A stretch of 64,000 nt of DNA from Dermabacter hominis NBRC 106157. Its GTDB lineage: Bacteria; Actinomycetota; Actinomycetes; Actinomycetales; Dermabacteraceae. The stretch covers positions 33,238-97,237 of the forward strand of contig NZ_BCSI01000006.1 in the NCBI RefSeq assembly GCF_001570785.1, in the 5' to 3' direction. The notes under the pieces are model-generated. The model did no database searches. It was not told the origin of the DNA and saw only the letters and a list, made by a program, of their open reading frames with translations. A program made the translations under genes and the position numbers. Shown one piece after another: positions 45,984-55,241 of the stretch (within the stretch, counting starts at the first letter, position 1; every line of letters starts with the position of its first letter).

Positions 45984-46232
45984 CTAGGCGACGCGTCGCG
46001 CTCGCGCGGTGCGGCGCTTAAGTGAGCGGCGCTCATCTTCGGAAAGACCGCCCCACACGCCGGAATCCTGGCCGGATTCGAGCGCAAATTTCAAGCAGAT
46101 ATTCATGACCTCGCAGCGTTGGCACACGGCCTTGGCTTCCTGGATCTGGGTGATCGCCGGTCCCGTGTTCCCGATGGGGAAGAAAAGTTCGGGATCTTCG
46201 GTGAGGCATGCAGCGCGGTGGCGCCAATCCAT
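45984..46232 (-). CDS. whiB1: WhiB-family iron-sulfur regulator, WhiB1 type
   Basis: 82 aa. The four cluster cysteines are visible (AACLTEDPELFFP, then VCQRCEVMNIC) with GVWGGLSEDERRSLKRR and an Arg-rich DNA-contact tail. WhiB1 is usually essential, senses NO through its [4Fe-4S] cluster and binds the principal sigma factor. It faces pdtaS, as in mycobacteria. An inverted repeat (GTGACC...GGTCAC, 46260-46278) lies upstream. Confidence 0.93.
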   Translation of the reverse strand: MDWRHRAACLTEDPELFFPIGNTGPAITQIQEAKAVCQRCEVMNICLKFALESGQDSGVWGGLSEDERRSLKRRTARARRVA

Positions 46233-46259
46233 CGGGTCACTCTCTCTTTCCAGTGCATC

Positions 46260-46278
46260 GTGACCGTAGTGGGGTCAC
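46260..46278. promoter_or_regulatory. Inverted repeat upstream of whiB1
   Basis: GTGACC (46260-46265) and GGTCAC (46273-46278) are separated by 7 bases; a third GGTCAC lies at 46235-46240, next to the whiB1 start. The spacing differs from a Crp/GlxR site (TGTGA-N6-TCACA), so the binder, if any, is unknown. Confidence 0.3.
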
Positions 46279-46480
46279 AATGGCGTGTGGCCCAGTGGGC
46301 CTCGACATCAATACATATCGCCTCTCACACGGTGGTGTCGAAGCGATGTAGTACTCCATTGTTCCTGGCAACGTCGCTAATGGACAAGGATCTAGCGAGA
46401 AGATCCCTCGTTATCTTTTCCACACCGCATGCATCTTGCCAGCGGCGGTCACACGGCGTACCGGGCATTAGGGTGGGGGC

Positions 46481-46915
46481 ATGACTTCCGTTAGCGGTGC
46501 CCCCGGTTCCAAGGCGCAATCTCAACTCCCCACGCACCCGCTGCGCTGCGTGAGCGTTGCGCTTCTCGTGGTCGAGGCGCTCCTGCTTCTCGCCGCTGCG
46601 CTCTATGCCCTCGTGACGCTCCCCGCTCAGTCCCCGAAACTGTCAACGCTCGCCGTGGGACTCACCGCATGTCTAGGGATCTTCGCCCTGATGGTCGCGC
46701 TTGCCGCGCGTTCGCTCATGAAACGCGGTCGCTACGGCGTGAGCTTTGGAGTGACATGGCAGCTTTTTCAGGCGCTGGTTGGGGGAAGCCTCATCCGTGG
46801 AGGTCTCCTTTGGGCTGGCTTTACTGCGCTCGGCCTCGCGATTGCGCTGTTCGTTCTTCTCATACGCCCTGAGAATCGACCCGATCGCGAGCTCTTTATC
46901 GCCGACGAAGACTAA
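46481..46915 (+). CDS. Small hypothetical membrane protein
   Basis: 144 aa with four predicted membrane helices (about 26-46, 54-76, 88-105 and 107-128) between a hydrophilic N-terminus and an acidic C-terminal tail. Such four-helix proteins occur next to whiB1 or SRAP genes in Micrococcales; no function is recognised. Convergent with the SRAP gene, 13 bases away. Confidence 0.65.
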   Translation: MTSVSGAPGSKAQSQLPTHPLRCVSVALLVVEALLLLAAALYALVTLPAQSPKLSTLAVGLTACLGIFALMVALAARSLMKRGRYGVSFGVTWQLFQALVGGSLIRGGLLWAGFTALGLAIALFVLLIRPENRPDRELFIADED

Positions 46916-46928
46916 GCCGCCGACGCAT

Positions 46929-47654
46929 CTAGGCAGGCGTCGGATTCTGCCGATCAATGAGATGGGCGCCCTCGTTCGTCACGTTTCCAACGTCGTCTCC
47001 CACCCGGTAGGCTTCAAGTGCTTGAGCTGGGAGCTGCCCTTCAGAGCCATTGATCCAGGTATGGGCGTCGTTCCCCGTTGCGAAAGACTCGAAACCGAGC
47101 CAAGTTTCGCGGCCCTCGGGGTTGAGGAAAACGGGCATGCGGGAATGGATTCGTTCGAGTTGTCCCTCGGCCGCTTTTGTAATGATCGTCGCTGTCAACA
47201 GCCATTCGGCTTCTGGCCGCGCAGGATCTTTCCACCATGACACGAGGCCGGCTGCATACAGGAGTGGGGCGTGCGGATCGTGGAGGTAGTGCGGGATTTT
47301 CCCGTTCGGTCCCGATTGCCACTCGTAGTAGCCGTTCATGGGGACGAGGGCGCGATAGCGGCTAAGGGAGCCGCGAAAACTTGGCTTTTCTACGAGAGTT
47401 TCTCGCCTCGCGTTAAAGGTTTTCGCGGAGAACGAGAGGTCTTTTGCGAACCGTGGGACGAGGCCCCAATAGGCGGTACGCACAGCTCTTGTGAGCGTGC
47501 CGGTATCGCGTTCGACCCCCTCGGTCACGACATAGATCGGCGTCGTGGGAGGGATGTTGTAGCGCGCCGCCAGGTGCGGATCGGCGCGATCGAGGGCGCC
47601 GATGTCATCGAGAAGCGGCTCGATTTCCTGGAAAAACGCGAAACGCCCGCACAT
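46929..47654 (-). CDS. SOS response-associated peptidase (SRAP, YedK/HMCES family)
   Basis: 241 aa. SRAP proteins use the α-amino group and thiol of Cys2 to cross-link to abasic sites in single-stranded DNA and shield them. Cys2 in MCGRFAFF fixes the start; NARRETL near residue 85, MNGYYEW near 110 and the HSRMPVFL motif near 170 (active-site histidine) are all present. It is followed after 14 bases (upstream on the minus strand) by the YihY gene. Confidence 0.92.
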   Translation of the reverse strand: MCGRFAFFQEIEPLLDDIGALDRADPHLAARYNIPPTTPIYVVTEGVERDTGTLTRAVRTAYWGLVPRFAKDLSFSAKTFNARRETLVEKPSFRGSLSRYRALVPMNGYYEWQSGPNGKIPHYLHDPHAPLLYAAGLVSWWKDPARPEAEWLLTATIITKAAEGQLERIHSRMPVFLNPEGRETWLGFESFATGNDAHTWINGSEGQLPAQALEAYRVGDDVGNVTNEGAHLIDRQNPTPA

Positions 47655-47668
47655 GGCGACGCCGCAGC

Positions 47669-48883
47669 CTAATCCTGCGCGTCGCGCGCGCTGTCCTCGG
47701 TGGCTGAAGCCGCGGGCTCCTCACCCGATGACTCGTCGCTTTCGGAGACGGAGAAGACACCCTCGTCGCCCTTGCGAAGCGCGTCCTCACCCGCGAATGT
47801 CGCCGTGTAGTTGCCTTGGTTTTTGTAAAGGTTGCCGACGCGGATTTCGCGGCCTTCCTCAACGATTTTGGCGTATTTGAGGTCGGCTTTTGTGGGCGGT
47901 TCGGCGCCTCGACTTGGAAGTTCGAAACCGTCCTCGGCGGGCATACCAGCGGCGAGCTGGCGGCCGCGCAAAACCTCGGCGTCAAAAGCTGCGCCGAGAA
48001 TGAGGACGATGCTCACGACCCACAGGACGAACAGGATTGCCATGACGCCACCGATAGCGCCGTAGCTCGAGTAACTCGCCGCGGTCGACATGTAGATGCT
48101 GAGCGCAACGAGCGCGAGGGCAATGCCCACGATGGCGAAAATTCCACCCGGCGAGATGAAACGGTACTTGTGCTCAAGGTTCGGCGTCGCCCAGTACAGC
48201 AGCGACACGACAGCGAACAAAAGTGCGAGCATGAACGGCCACTTCACCCACGCCCAAATCGGGATAAAGGTGTCGGTGAGGAAGGACAGAAGATCCGGCA
48301 TCTGGATCGCCGAGAAAATGGGGCCGAAGAGGGAGTCGACCATGCTTTGGTTGAGCAACATGGAAATGAAGAGCAGGAGGATTCCCACGATGAGTGCGGC
48401 AGTGACCGCGAGCATCGAGAGGTTGAACTTGACGGGGCCGCGGGTCTCCTCCACTCGGTAAATTTTGTTGGAGGCTCGCGAGAATGCCTTAACGAACGCC
48501 GAAGCCGACCACAGGGCGGTCACGATACCGATGATGAGAGCGATCGTGCCCGAGGAGGTCGACCCGAGGAGGGATTTGAGTGTGGATTCGATCGGGCCGC
48601 TCAGATCGCCCGAGCCCTTCGCAATGTTCGACTTCGCTACTGCATCGGTAATGAGCCCGACGATCTCGTCCTGGAAACCGCTCAGCAGGAGTGCAGCAAG
48701 CGAGAAAAGGGCCAGGAGGGATGGGGCGATGGCGAGGACGATGAAGTACGTGAGCTGAGCGGCGAGATCCGTTCCGCCCGCTCTAGAGAATTCCGTGAGA
48801 GTGCGCCTTGCCGCGTACGTCCATTCGGTCTTCGACATCTTTGCTTCGGCCGCGGTATCGCGGGTGGAAAGGCGCGTTGCCAT
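47669..48883 (-). CDS. YihY/BrkB family membrane protein
   Basis: 404 aa with six membrane helices between about 45 and 315 (starting AAQLTYFIVLAIAPSLLALFSLAALLL) and a charged C-terminal tail of about 100 residues. YihY/virulence-factor-BrkB proteins are widespread inner-membrane proteins of uncertain role. ATG 48883 has AGAGGA 8 bases upstream. The acidic tail with repeated Ser and Glu is longer than in many homologues. Confidence 0.88.
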   Translation of the reverse strand: MATRLSTRDTAAEAKMSKTEWTYAARRTLTEFSRAGGTDLAAQLTYFIVLAIAPSLLALFSLAALLLSGFQDEIVGLITDAVAKSNIAKGSGDLSGPIESTLKSLLGSTSSGTIALIIGIVTALWSASAFVKAFSRASNKIYRVEETRGPVKFNLSMLAVTAALIVGILLLFISMLLNQSMVDSLFGPIFSAIQMPDLLSFLTDTFIPIWAWVKWPFMLALLFAVVSLLYWATPNLEHKYRFISPGGIFAIVGIALALVALSIYMSTAASYSSYGAIGGVMAILFVLWVVSIVLILGAAFDAEVLRGRQLAAGMPAEDGFELPSRGAEPPTKADLKYAKIVEEGREIRVGNLYKNQGNYTATFAGEDALRKGDEGVFSVSESDESSGEEPAASATEDSARDAQD

Positions 48884-49117
48884 GCGGTCATCCTCTGGGA
48901 CGGGGAACGGGACGACGCGAGTCTATACGGCCGATCTGCACGTATGCCGTACCGCACACTCACCCGCAGTCTGGATAACCCAGGAATAGTTATCCACAAT
49001 TGCCGAACAGCGTTTCGCGTGCCCTCAAACTCTGGTACAAAGATGACAGAAAGCCCCAGGGGGACGGGGCGCGGGGAGCCTTGAGTAGGCGCCACGATTG
49101 CATAAGGGGGGAAACCC

Positions 49118-50341
49118 ATGCACGACGCACTCGGCATCATCGAGGCCGAAGCTCGCCAAGCGATTCGCGAGCAGGGTCTCGATGCGACGTCGTCGTCACT
49201 CGACGACCTCATCGCCACAGTTGTCAACGAGTACGACGCCAAAGCCGCCCGTGGTGAAGTCCCCGCGTTGCGTGAGCGCGAGTCGGCCGTGGGGGAAGTG
49301 GCCGCACGCATCGGAGGTTTCGGCGCCCTGCAGACGTTCCTCGACGATCCGGAGATCGAAGAGATCTGGATCAACTCGCCGAGCGAAATCTTCGTCCACC
49401 GGCACGGCGTCAGTGAGTTGACCCCACTCGTGCTCTCGGCCGGCGAAGTTCGCGGGCTCGTCGAACGAATGCTTGCGCAAACGGGTCGCCGCCTTGACCT
49501 CAGTACACCATTCGTCGACGCACTTCTCCCCAGCGGTGCGCGCCTTCACGCCGTGATCCCGAACGTCACGCGCAAGCACTGGTCCGTCAACATCCGAAAG
49601 TTCATCTCAAAAGCACACTCGCTCGCAGACCTCGTCGCGTTAGGGTCCCTCACGCAGCAAGCTGCCGACTTCCTCGACGCGAGCGTAAAGGCGGGGCTCA
49701 ACATCATCGTCTCCGGGAGCGTAGGCGCAGGCAAAACTACGATGGTCAGTTGCCTCGGCTCGGCCGTCTACCCGCGCGAAAGAATCGTGACGATCGAGGA
49801 AGTATTCGAACTCAATATTTCCGCACGGGACGTCGTGGGCATGCAGTGCCGGCAGCCGAACCTCGAAGGCGTCGGCGAAATTACGATGCGCCGCCTTGTG
49901 AAGGAGGCGCTGCGTATGCGCCCCAGCCGCATAATCGTTGGCGAGGTTCGCGAGGCCGAGTCGCTCGACATGCTCATCGCGCTTAACAGCGGCCTTCCAG
50001 GGATGGCCACCATTCACTCCAACTCCGCCCGCGACACGATCGCCAAGCTGTGCACGCTCCCGTTGCTCGCGGGCGAAAATGTCAGCGGCTCGTTCGTGAC
50101 GCCGACCGTCGCGAACGCAATCGATCTTGTCGTCCACCTCGATCACCTTCACGATGGCACCCGTCGAGTGCGAGAGATCGTTGCCGTTCCGGGGAGAGTC
50201 GAAGATTCCGTAGTCGAGCTCGGACACATCTTCGAGTTCCGTCGCGGCCGGCTATGCAGGGGCGACGCATATCCGCCGCACCCCGAACGGTTCGAACGAG
50301 CTGGCTTCTCGCTATCGACCCTCCTTGGGGACAAGCGATGA
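49118..50341 (+). CDS. tadA: Tad pilus assembly ATPase (TadA/CpaF)
   Basis: 407 aa secretion ATPase that powers Flp/Tad pilus extension (and retraction). The helical N-domain (1-95), then the core: Walker A GSVGAGKTT with K206, Asp box VTIEEVFELN, Walker B RPSRIIVGEVREAESLDML and His box GMATIHSNSARD. GGGGGGAAA precedes the ATG. First gene of a seven-gene operon with overlapping junctions. Confidence 0.93.
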   Translation: MHDALGIIEAEARQAIREQGLDATSSSLDDLIATVVNEYDAKAARGEVPALRERESAVGEVAARIGGFGALQTFLDDPEIEEIWINSPSEIFVHRHGVSELTPLVLSAGEVRGLVERMLAQTGRRLDLSTPFVDALLPSGARLHAVIPNVTRKHWSVNIRKFISKAHSLADLVALGSLTQQAADFLDASVKAGLNIIVSGSVGAGKTTMVSCLGSAVYPRERIVTIEEVFELNISARDVVGMQCRQPNLEGVGEITMRRLVKEALRMRPSRIIVGEVREAESLDMLIALNSGLPGMATIHSNSARDTIAKLCTLPLLAGENVSGSFVTPTVANAIDLVVHLDHLHDGTRRVREIVAVPGRVEDSVVELGHIFEFRRGRLCRGDAYPPHPERFERAGFSLSTLLGDKR

Positions 50342-51216
50342 TCCCGGGCTTTGCTGCCGGAGCCCTCTTCGGCCTCGGGCTTGTGACGATCTGGTCAGCG
50401 TTTTGGCCCCGTGAAGCCAGGAAGCCGGTTCGGGTAGGCTCGCGTACCCGTATTGAGCAGCGAATCCGCGACGATTTCGCCCGGATCGGGCTCTCGAGCG
50501 CACGCCCCCATCACCTTCTTATTGCGTCGGTGCTCACCGGTGGCGTGGCTTTCATCCTCACTTTAGGGCTCAGCACCGCGATGATCCCGAGCGCCGCGGC
50601 AGGGGTCGGCGGAAGCCTTTTCCCCGCATGGGCGCTGCGAGCACTGGCGAGGCGACGGCAAGAAAACCTCCGCGAAGTATGGCCGGAAGTAATCGACCTC
50701 GTGGGATCGGCTGTCCGCGCGGGGCTCTCCCTGCCTGAATCGCTTGCCCAACTCTCCGATCGCGGGCCCGAGCAACTGCGCTCGTCATTCGGTGAATTTG
50801 CGAGGGAATACCACGCTACCGGCGACTTCTCCTACAGCCTCGATCGACTCAAGGCGCGCTTGAGCGACCCTGTTGCGGATCGCATCATCGAGGCACTGCG
50901 CATTACACGAGACGTGGGCGGAACCGATCTCGGCACGCTTCTACGCACCCTGTCATCGTTCCTTCGTGAAGATGCGCGCGTGCGCTCCGAGCTCGAAGCG
51001 AGGCAGAGTTGGACGGTCAACGGGGCGAAGCTCGCCCTTATCGCCCCGTGGGTGGTGCTCGGGCTCATGATCCTGCGTCCCGAAGCCGCCGAGGCCTACG
51101 ACTCCGCCGCTGGCGGCATGCTCATCATCGCGGGTGCGCTCGTATCGTTCTTCGCCTATCGCCTCATGCTCGCACTCGCGCGCTTGCCGCAAGACGAGAG
51201 GGTGCTGCGCAAATGA
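50338..51216 (+). CDS. tadB: Tad pilus inner-membrane platform protein TadB
   Basis: 292 aa. Two membrane helices near the N-terminus (1-20 and about 62-90), a type II secretion F-like cytoplasmic helical bundle (about 115-235; VWPEVIDLVGSAVRAGLSLPESL), and two C-terminal helices. With TadC it forms the pilus assembly platform. ATGA overlap with tadA. Confidence 0.88.
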   Translation: MIPGFAAGALFGLGLVTIWSAFWPREARKPVRVGSRTRIEQRIRDDFARIGLSSARPHHLLIASVLTGGVAFILTLGLSTAMIPSAAAGVGGSLFPAWALRALARRRQENLREVWPEVIDLVGSAVRAGLSLPESLAQLSDRGPEQLRSSFGEFAREYHATGDFSYSLDRLKARLSDPVADRIIEALRITRDVGGTDLGTLLRTLSSFLREDARVRSELEARQSWTVNGAKLALIAPWVVLGLMILRPEAAEAYDSAAGGMLIIAGALVSFFAYRLMLALARLPQDERVLRK

Positions 51217-52169
51217 TCATCCGCGACAATACGCTCACGATCATCATTTTGGGGTGCACCCTCGGCGCACTTTTCGGCCTTGGCCTCGCTCTCGTGATCC
51301 TCGAGAATCCGTGGCGGCGACCTCGGTCAGTTGAAGCTCGCGTCAGTCCTTACATTAAACGGGGCAGCGCACGTGGAGCACTCGGTTTTCTCGAGAACAG
51401 TGCACGGGTGCATCCCGTGATTGACGCTAGCGTGGGCCCGTTTCTCGAGAGCGTGCGCGCCTTTGCCGCGCGGGCGCTCGGGAGCCAACGTGAGATCGAG
51501 AAGCGTCTCGCGCTCGCTGGCGGTCGGATCACCTATCGAGAATTCAGAATTCAGCAGTTCACCTGGGCGATAGTGGCGTTCGTGGCGAGCGCTGCCCTCG
51601 GGATGGGGCTGTTCGCGCTCGAGCGAGCACCGCTCATTGCGCTCCTTGCGCTTGTCGTGATCGCGAGCGTGACCGCACCGCTCGTGCGCGACTACCTCCT
51701 CACGAGCGCGATTTCGTCGCGGAAGCAGGCAATGGCGCGCGAATTCCCCACTATTGCCGATCTGCTGGCCCTCGCGATATCAGCAGGGGAAGGCCCGATC
51801 GCGGCGATGGAGAGAGTCGCGCGCACCTCTCAGGGAGAGCTTTCGCGGGAACTGGCGATTGCCGTTTCCGAGATCCGCGCGGGAGCGAGCCTCGAGGACG
51901 CCCTTATCAATCTTGGGACCCGCTCCCCGCTCGACCCCCTCTCGAGGTTCGCGGAAACCATTGCCGTTGCCCTCGAACGAGGCACCCCACTCGCAGATGT
52001 CATGCGCGCGCAGGCGCAAGATGCCCGCGAGCTTTCGAAGCGGACCTTGATGGAGAGCGCAGGGCGGCGCGAGGTGTACATGCTTCTGCCCGTCGTCTTC
52101 CTCCTCATGCCGCTCGTCATTGTGTTTGCGGTCTTCCCCGGCATCACCGCACTCCAGGTGGGGCTATGA
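51213..52169 (+). CDS. tadC: Tad pilus inner-membrane platform protein TadC
   Basis: 318 aa. Membrane helices near 8-30, 115-160 and 290-312 flank a T2SSF-like cytoplasmic domain (FPTIADLLALAISAGEGPIAAMERV, about 180-285). Pairs with TadB to form the assembly platform. ATGA overlap with tadB. Confidence 0.88.
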   Translation: MIIRDNTLTIIILGCTLGALFGLGLALVILENPWRRPRSVEARVSPYIKRGSARGALGFLENSARVHPVIDASVGPFLESVRAFAARALGSQREIEKRLALAGGRITYREFRIQQFTWAIVAFVASAALGMGLFALERAPLIALLALVVIASVTAPLVRDYLLTSAISSRKQAMAREFPTIADLLALAISAGEGPIAAMERVARTSQGELSRELAIAVSEIRAGASLEDALINLGTRSPLDPLSRFAETIAVALERGTPLADVMRAQAQDARELSKRTLMESAGRREVYMLLPVVFLLMPLVIVFAVFPGITALQVGL

Positions 52170-52228
52170 CAGGCATGGCCCCGAGTTTTGCAATTTTGGT
52201 ATCCCACCTCATTCCGAAGGAGAACCCC

Positions 52229-52477
52229 GTGTCCATTAACCGCTCAACCTTGATTGACAATGCCACCGCCCGCACCCCGCTGCGTGAACGCATCTCCCGT
52301 GCGACCGTTCGAGCTCTCTTCGCGGCGCGCGAGCGCCTGGCCAGTGAACGCGGTGACGTTCCCGGATGGGTCCTCATCACTCTCATGACGGCCGGCATCG
52401 TTGTGGCTCTATGGGCCGTGGCATCCGATGCCCTCGTGGGCTTGTTCAACCAGGCCATGAGCCAGTTCACCGAGTAG
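52229..52477 (+). CDS. Flp-pilin-like protein
   Basis: 82 aa from GTG 52229 (AAGGAG 6 bases upstream). A basic leader of about 42 residues ends in ERGDVPGWVLITLMTAGIVVALWAV, a single hydrophobic helix of the type IV pilin class with the leader-peptidase junction probably just before it, then a short tail. It lies where the Flp pilin belongs, after tadC; the leader is longer than classic Flp leaders, as in other actinobacteria. Confidence 0.75.
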   Translation: MSINRSTLIDNATARTPLRERISRATVRALFAARERLASERGDVPGWVLITLMTAGIVVALWAVASDALVGLFNQAMSQFTE

Positions 52478-52478
52478 C

Positions 52479-52877
52479 GTGCGCATGCGTATACGCCGAT
52501 TGCATCGGCGCCTGCGCGAAGAACGGGGCAACGCGGTCGTGGAGTTCCCCCTCATCGCGGCACTCGTGGTGGCGCTTGGCCTGAGCCTTCTCCAGCTTGC
52601 CCTATTCCTTCACGTGCGCAATGGACTCACGGACATCGCCGTACAGTCGGCGTACCACGGGGCGTTGCTCGGCAATGATCCGAGCGACGGCCTCGCACGC
52701 GCCTCAGAACTAGCCTCTGCTCGGTTTCAGCAACTGGGTGACGTGGACGTCGAAGCTCGCGAGCATGCGGGCGTGATTGAGATAGAAATCCACGCGGCCC
52801 TGCCGCTCATCGGATTTTTCGGACCGAGCAACGCATTGCACGTCGTGGGGCATGCGGTGGACGAGGATGCTCTCTAG
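52479..52877 (+). CDS. TadE-like minor pseudopilin
   Basis: 132 aa. The TadE motif ERGNAVVEFPLIAALVVALGLSLLQ near residues 15-38 marks the processing/anchor helix with the conserved Glu five residues into it; the rest is extracytoplasmic. Start GTG 52479 or ATG 52485. Two bases after the pilin gene. Confidence 0.82.
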   Translation: MRMRIRRLHRRLREERGNAVVEFPLIAALVVALGLSLLQLALFLHVRNGLTDIAVQSAYHGALLGNDPSDGLARASELASARFQQLGDVDVEAREHAGVIEIEIHAALPLIGFFGPSNALHVVGHAVDEDAL

Positions 52878-53328
52878 GTTGGGCGCCGCCGCGAAGGAAA
52901 CGTCGCGTCGGTTGAGGGATGCATCGGGGAACGCGGTCGTCGAGTTCACTGGACTATCCGTCATCCTCCTCATTCCGCTCGTATATCTCCTGCTCACGTG
53001 TGCCTCCGTGCAGTCCGCCTCATTCGCCGCCGATACCCTCGCGCGGCAGATCGCGCGGGTGTATTCGGTCCATGATCTTGCCGAGGGGCGCGAGGAACGC
53101 ATCGCGGGCATCGTGGCCGAGGTAGAGCGCGACTACGGTGTCGAGGTAGAGGCCCGGGACATCGAAGTGTCGTGCGAGTCGGCGTCATGTCCGGTTGCCG
53201 GAGAGGTCGTTTCGGTGGAGGTGAGCCTCGCGGCGCCTATTCCCGGGCTCGGAGTGATCGGTCTGGACTCCTCAATCGTCGACGTGAAAGGCCGACACGC
53301 GTTGATTGCTGAAGGGGGCATGCCATGA
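52852..53328 (+). CDS. TadE/TadF-like minor pseudopilin
   Basis: 158 aa. It overlaps the previous gene by 26 bases. The helix begins ASGNAVVEFTGLSVILLIPLVYLLLT (about 24-50), again a TadE-type motif; two cysteines in the extracytoplasmic part (CESASC) may form a disulfide. The start is either 52852 or 52867. The genes order with neighbours suggests that three TadE/G-like subunits are used together at the pilus tip or base. Confidence 0.78.
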   Translation: MRWTRMLSRLGAAAKETSRRLRDASGNAVVEFTGLSVILLIPLVYLLLTCASVQSASFAADTLARQIARVYSVHDLAEGREERIAGIVAEVERDYGVEVEARDIEVSCESASCPVAGEVVSVEVSLAAPIPGLGVIGLDSSIVDVKGRHALIAEGGMP

Positions 53329-53783
53329 TCCGAAAGCGTCGCCTGGCGCGATGCAGAGGGGAGCGCGGCAACGCCAGCGTCTTGACGATAGGCGTCAGCG
53401 TCGTGGTTTTGATGGTGATTGCGTTCGGCATCGCCGTGACCGGTGTCGAGATCGACCGCAATCGCGTCCAGTTCGTGGCGGATGGCGCGGCCCTTTACGC
53501 AGCGGGGGCAACGAGCGAAAACAGACTCTACGATGACGCGGGTGACCCACGTATTCCCACGGAGGCCGAAGCGCGCGAGCGTGCCTCTGCCTATCTCGCG
53601 CAGTACCCGCACCAGTTTTCTCGCGTGAGCGATATGGGCATTACAGCGCTTGCCCTCTCGCCGAATGGTGAGGTGAGGCTCTCCCTCGAAGCGCGTGTGC
53701 ACCCGCCGCTCGTGGGGTGGATTTCTCGTGCGCTCGACTCTCCCATCGTTGTGCGCGTGGACTCATCGGCTCATGCGCACTAG
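53325..53783 (+). CDS. TadG-like (Rv3654c-type) pilus-associated protein
   Basis: 152 aa. The helix motif ERGNASVLTIGVSVVVLMVIAFGIA (about 13-37) followed by an extracytoplasmic domain resembles the Rv3654c/TadG-like proteins that close actinobacterial Tad operons. ATGA overlap with the previous gene. Last gene of the pilus operon; no prepilin peptidase (TadV) is encoded here. Confidence 0.78.
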   Translation: MIRKRRLARCRGERGNASVLTIGVSVVVLMVIAFGIAVTGVEIDRNRVQFVADGAALYAAGATSENRLYDDAGDPRIPTEAEARERASAYLAQYPHQFSRVSDMGITALALSPNGEVRLSLEARVHPPLVGWISRALDSPIVVRVDSSAHAH

Positions 53784-53876
53784 TGCGGACCGCCGATGCT
53801 GGTGTGGAGCGGACCGCATTGGCCCGGGCGCGAGCGTCGCGTCCCTGTCGTGCGGTGAGTGCGTAGCGTAGAGTGG

Positions 53877-54995
53877 ATGTTTGTGAGTTCTGATTTTTCT
53901 GCCGAGATTCCCCACCTGCGTTCGACCCTCGAATCGATCGAGAAGGTCACCGATCTTGATGCGCTGACCGCTAGGATCGCCGACCTCGAGAAGCAGGCGG
54001 CCGCCCCCGATCTGTGGGATGACCCAGAGGCGGCTCAGAAAGTCACGTCCGACCTCTCGCATGCGCAGGCGGAGAAGCGCCGCGTCAGCGAACTGTCGAG
54101 TCGCATCGACGACCTCGAGGTCATGGTCGAGCTTGGCGAGGAAGAAGGCGATGCACAGTTCGCCGAGGACGCTGAAAAGGAACTTTCCGCGATTCGTAAA
54201 GCGCTTGACGAGCTCGAGGTTCGCACGATGCTGAGCGGTGAATACGATCAGCGCAACGCGGTCGTGACGATTCGCGCGGGCGCCGGTGGTGTTGATGCCG
54301 CGGACTTCGCCGAGATGCTGCTGCGCATGTACTTGCGGTGGGCTGAACACAAGGGGTACCCCACCAAGGTCATGGACACCTCGTATGCGGAGGAGGCCGG
54401 TCTCAAGTCCGTCACCTTTGAAGTGAGTGCGCCATACGCGTATGGAACGCTCAGTGTCGAGGGCGGGACGCACCGCCTCGTCCGTATTTCCCCGTTCGAC
54501 AACCAGGGACGCCGTCAAACCTCGTTCGCCGCGGTCGAGGTGATCCCGCTCATCGAAACGACCGACAGCATCGAGATCCCCGAGAATGAACTCAAGATCG
54601 ACGTGTTCCGTTCGTCGGGTCCGGGCGGCCAGAGTGTGAACACGACCGATTCGGCCGTGCGCATGACTCACATCCCCACGGGCATTGTCGTTTCGATGCA
54701 GGACGAGAAGTCGCAGATCCAGAACCGTGCCGCGGCTCTGCGCGTGCTTCAGTCGCGACTCCTGCTCCTGAAGAAGCAAGAGGAAGACGCAAAGCGTAAG
54801 GAGCTCGCCGGCGATATCAAGGCGAGCTGGGGCGACCAGATGCGCTCCTATGTCTTGAACCCGTACCAGATGGTGAAGGATTTGCGCACGGAGTACTCGG
54901 AAGGCAATCCCACCTCGGTGTTTGATGGCAATATCGATGGCTTTATTGAGGCCGGTATCCGCTGGCGCGTCGAACAGGCACGCACGGAGGATTAA
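53877..54995 (+). CDS. prfB: Peptide chain release factor 2
   Basis: 372 aa. RF2 releases peptides at UGA and UAA. The stop-recognition tripeptide SPF lies in [11 protein letters not shown] and the catalytic GGQ in [35 protein letters not shown] is the actinobacterial form of the GTEA region. The reading frame is continuous, so the programmed frameshift of many RF2 genes is absent. Start ATG 53877 or GTG 53883. First gene of the prfB-ftsEX block. Confidence 0.96.
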   Translation: MFVSSDFSAEIPHLRSTLESIEKVTDLDALTARIADLEKQAAAPDLWDDPEAAQKVTSDLSHAQAEKRRVSELSSRIDDLEVMVELGEEEGDAQFAEDAEKELSAIRKALDELEVRTMLSGEYDQRNAVVTIRAGAGGVDAADFAEMLLRMYLRWAEHKGYPTKVMDTSYAEEAGLKSVTFEVSAPYAYGTLSVEGGTHRLVRISPFDNQGRRQTSFAAVEVIPLIETTDSIEIPENELKIDVFRSSGPGGQSVNTTDSAVRMTHIPTGIVVSMQDEKSQIQNRAAALRVLQSRLLLLKKQEEDAKRKELAGDIKASWGDQMRSYVLNPYQMVKDLRTEYSEGNPTSVFDGNIDGFIEAGIRWRVEQARTED

Positions 54996-55004
54996 CTCGC
55001 CGGG

Positions 55005-55052
55005 GTGGAGCTCGGCCCTTACCCGTACGGGGCCGACGCTTGCTGAGCTCAC
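55005..55052 (+). repeat. Nested inverted repeat after prfB
   Basis: GTGGAGCTC (55005-55013) with GAGCTCAC (55045-55052, one bulge) encloses GGCCC (55014-55018) with GGGCC (55030-55034). No T run follows, so a terminator role is unsure. The 15 bases at 55029-55043 recur exactly at 59051-59065 after smpB. Confidence 0.5.
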
Positions 55053-55241
55053 ATGGGCGCGAGGCTCAGCGTGCTGTCTCTAGCGCCTCTTGACGAATTC
55101 TTGAGGAAAACGTGACCCGTGTGACCGGCCTGAATCCGAAGATTTGAGGTGGGCCGTGGTTAGGGTTGACGGGTACTGACCCTCGTAGTGCCCGCGGACA
55201 TCTCGAGGGGAGCTGTCGACCCGCCCAGATGGGATGAGCCT

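Noticed and set aside
46259..46279. Crp/GlxR site upstream of whiB1
   Set aside because: The half-sites GTGA and TCAC are 11 bases apart instead of 6, so they do not form the Crp consensus.
47816..49084. Open frame of 422 codons on the plus strand opposite the YihY gene
   Set aside because: Composition (charged, Glu/Arg/Asp/His rich without hydrophobic core) is that of an antisense frame; YihY has helices and a ribosome site.
53877..53960. Programmed frameshift in prfB
   Set aside because: The frame is continuous from the start codon; no in-frame UGA near codon 25 was found, as is usual in actinobacteria.
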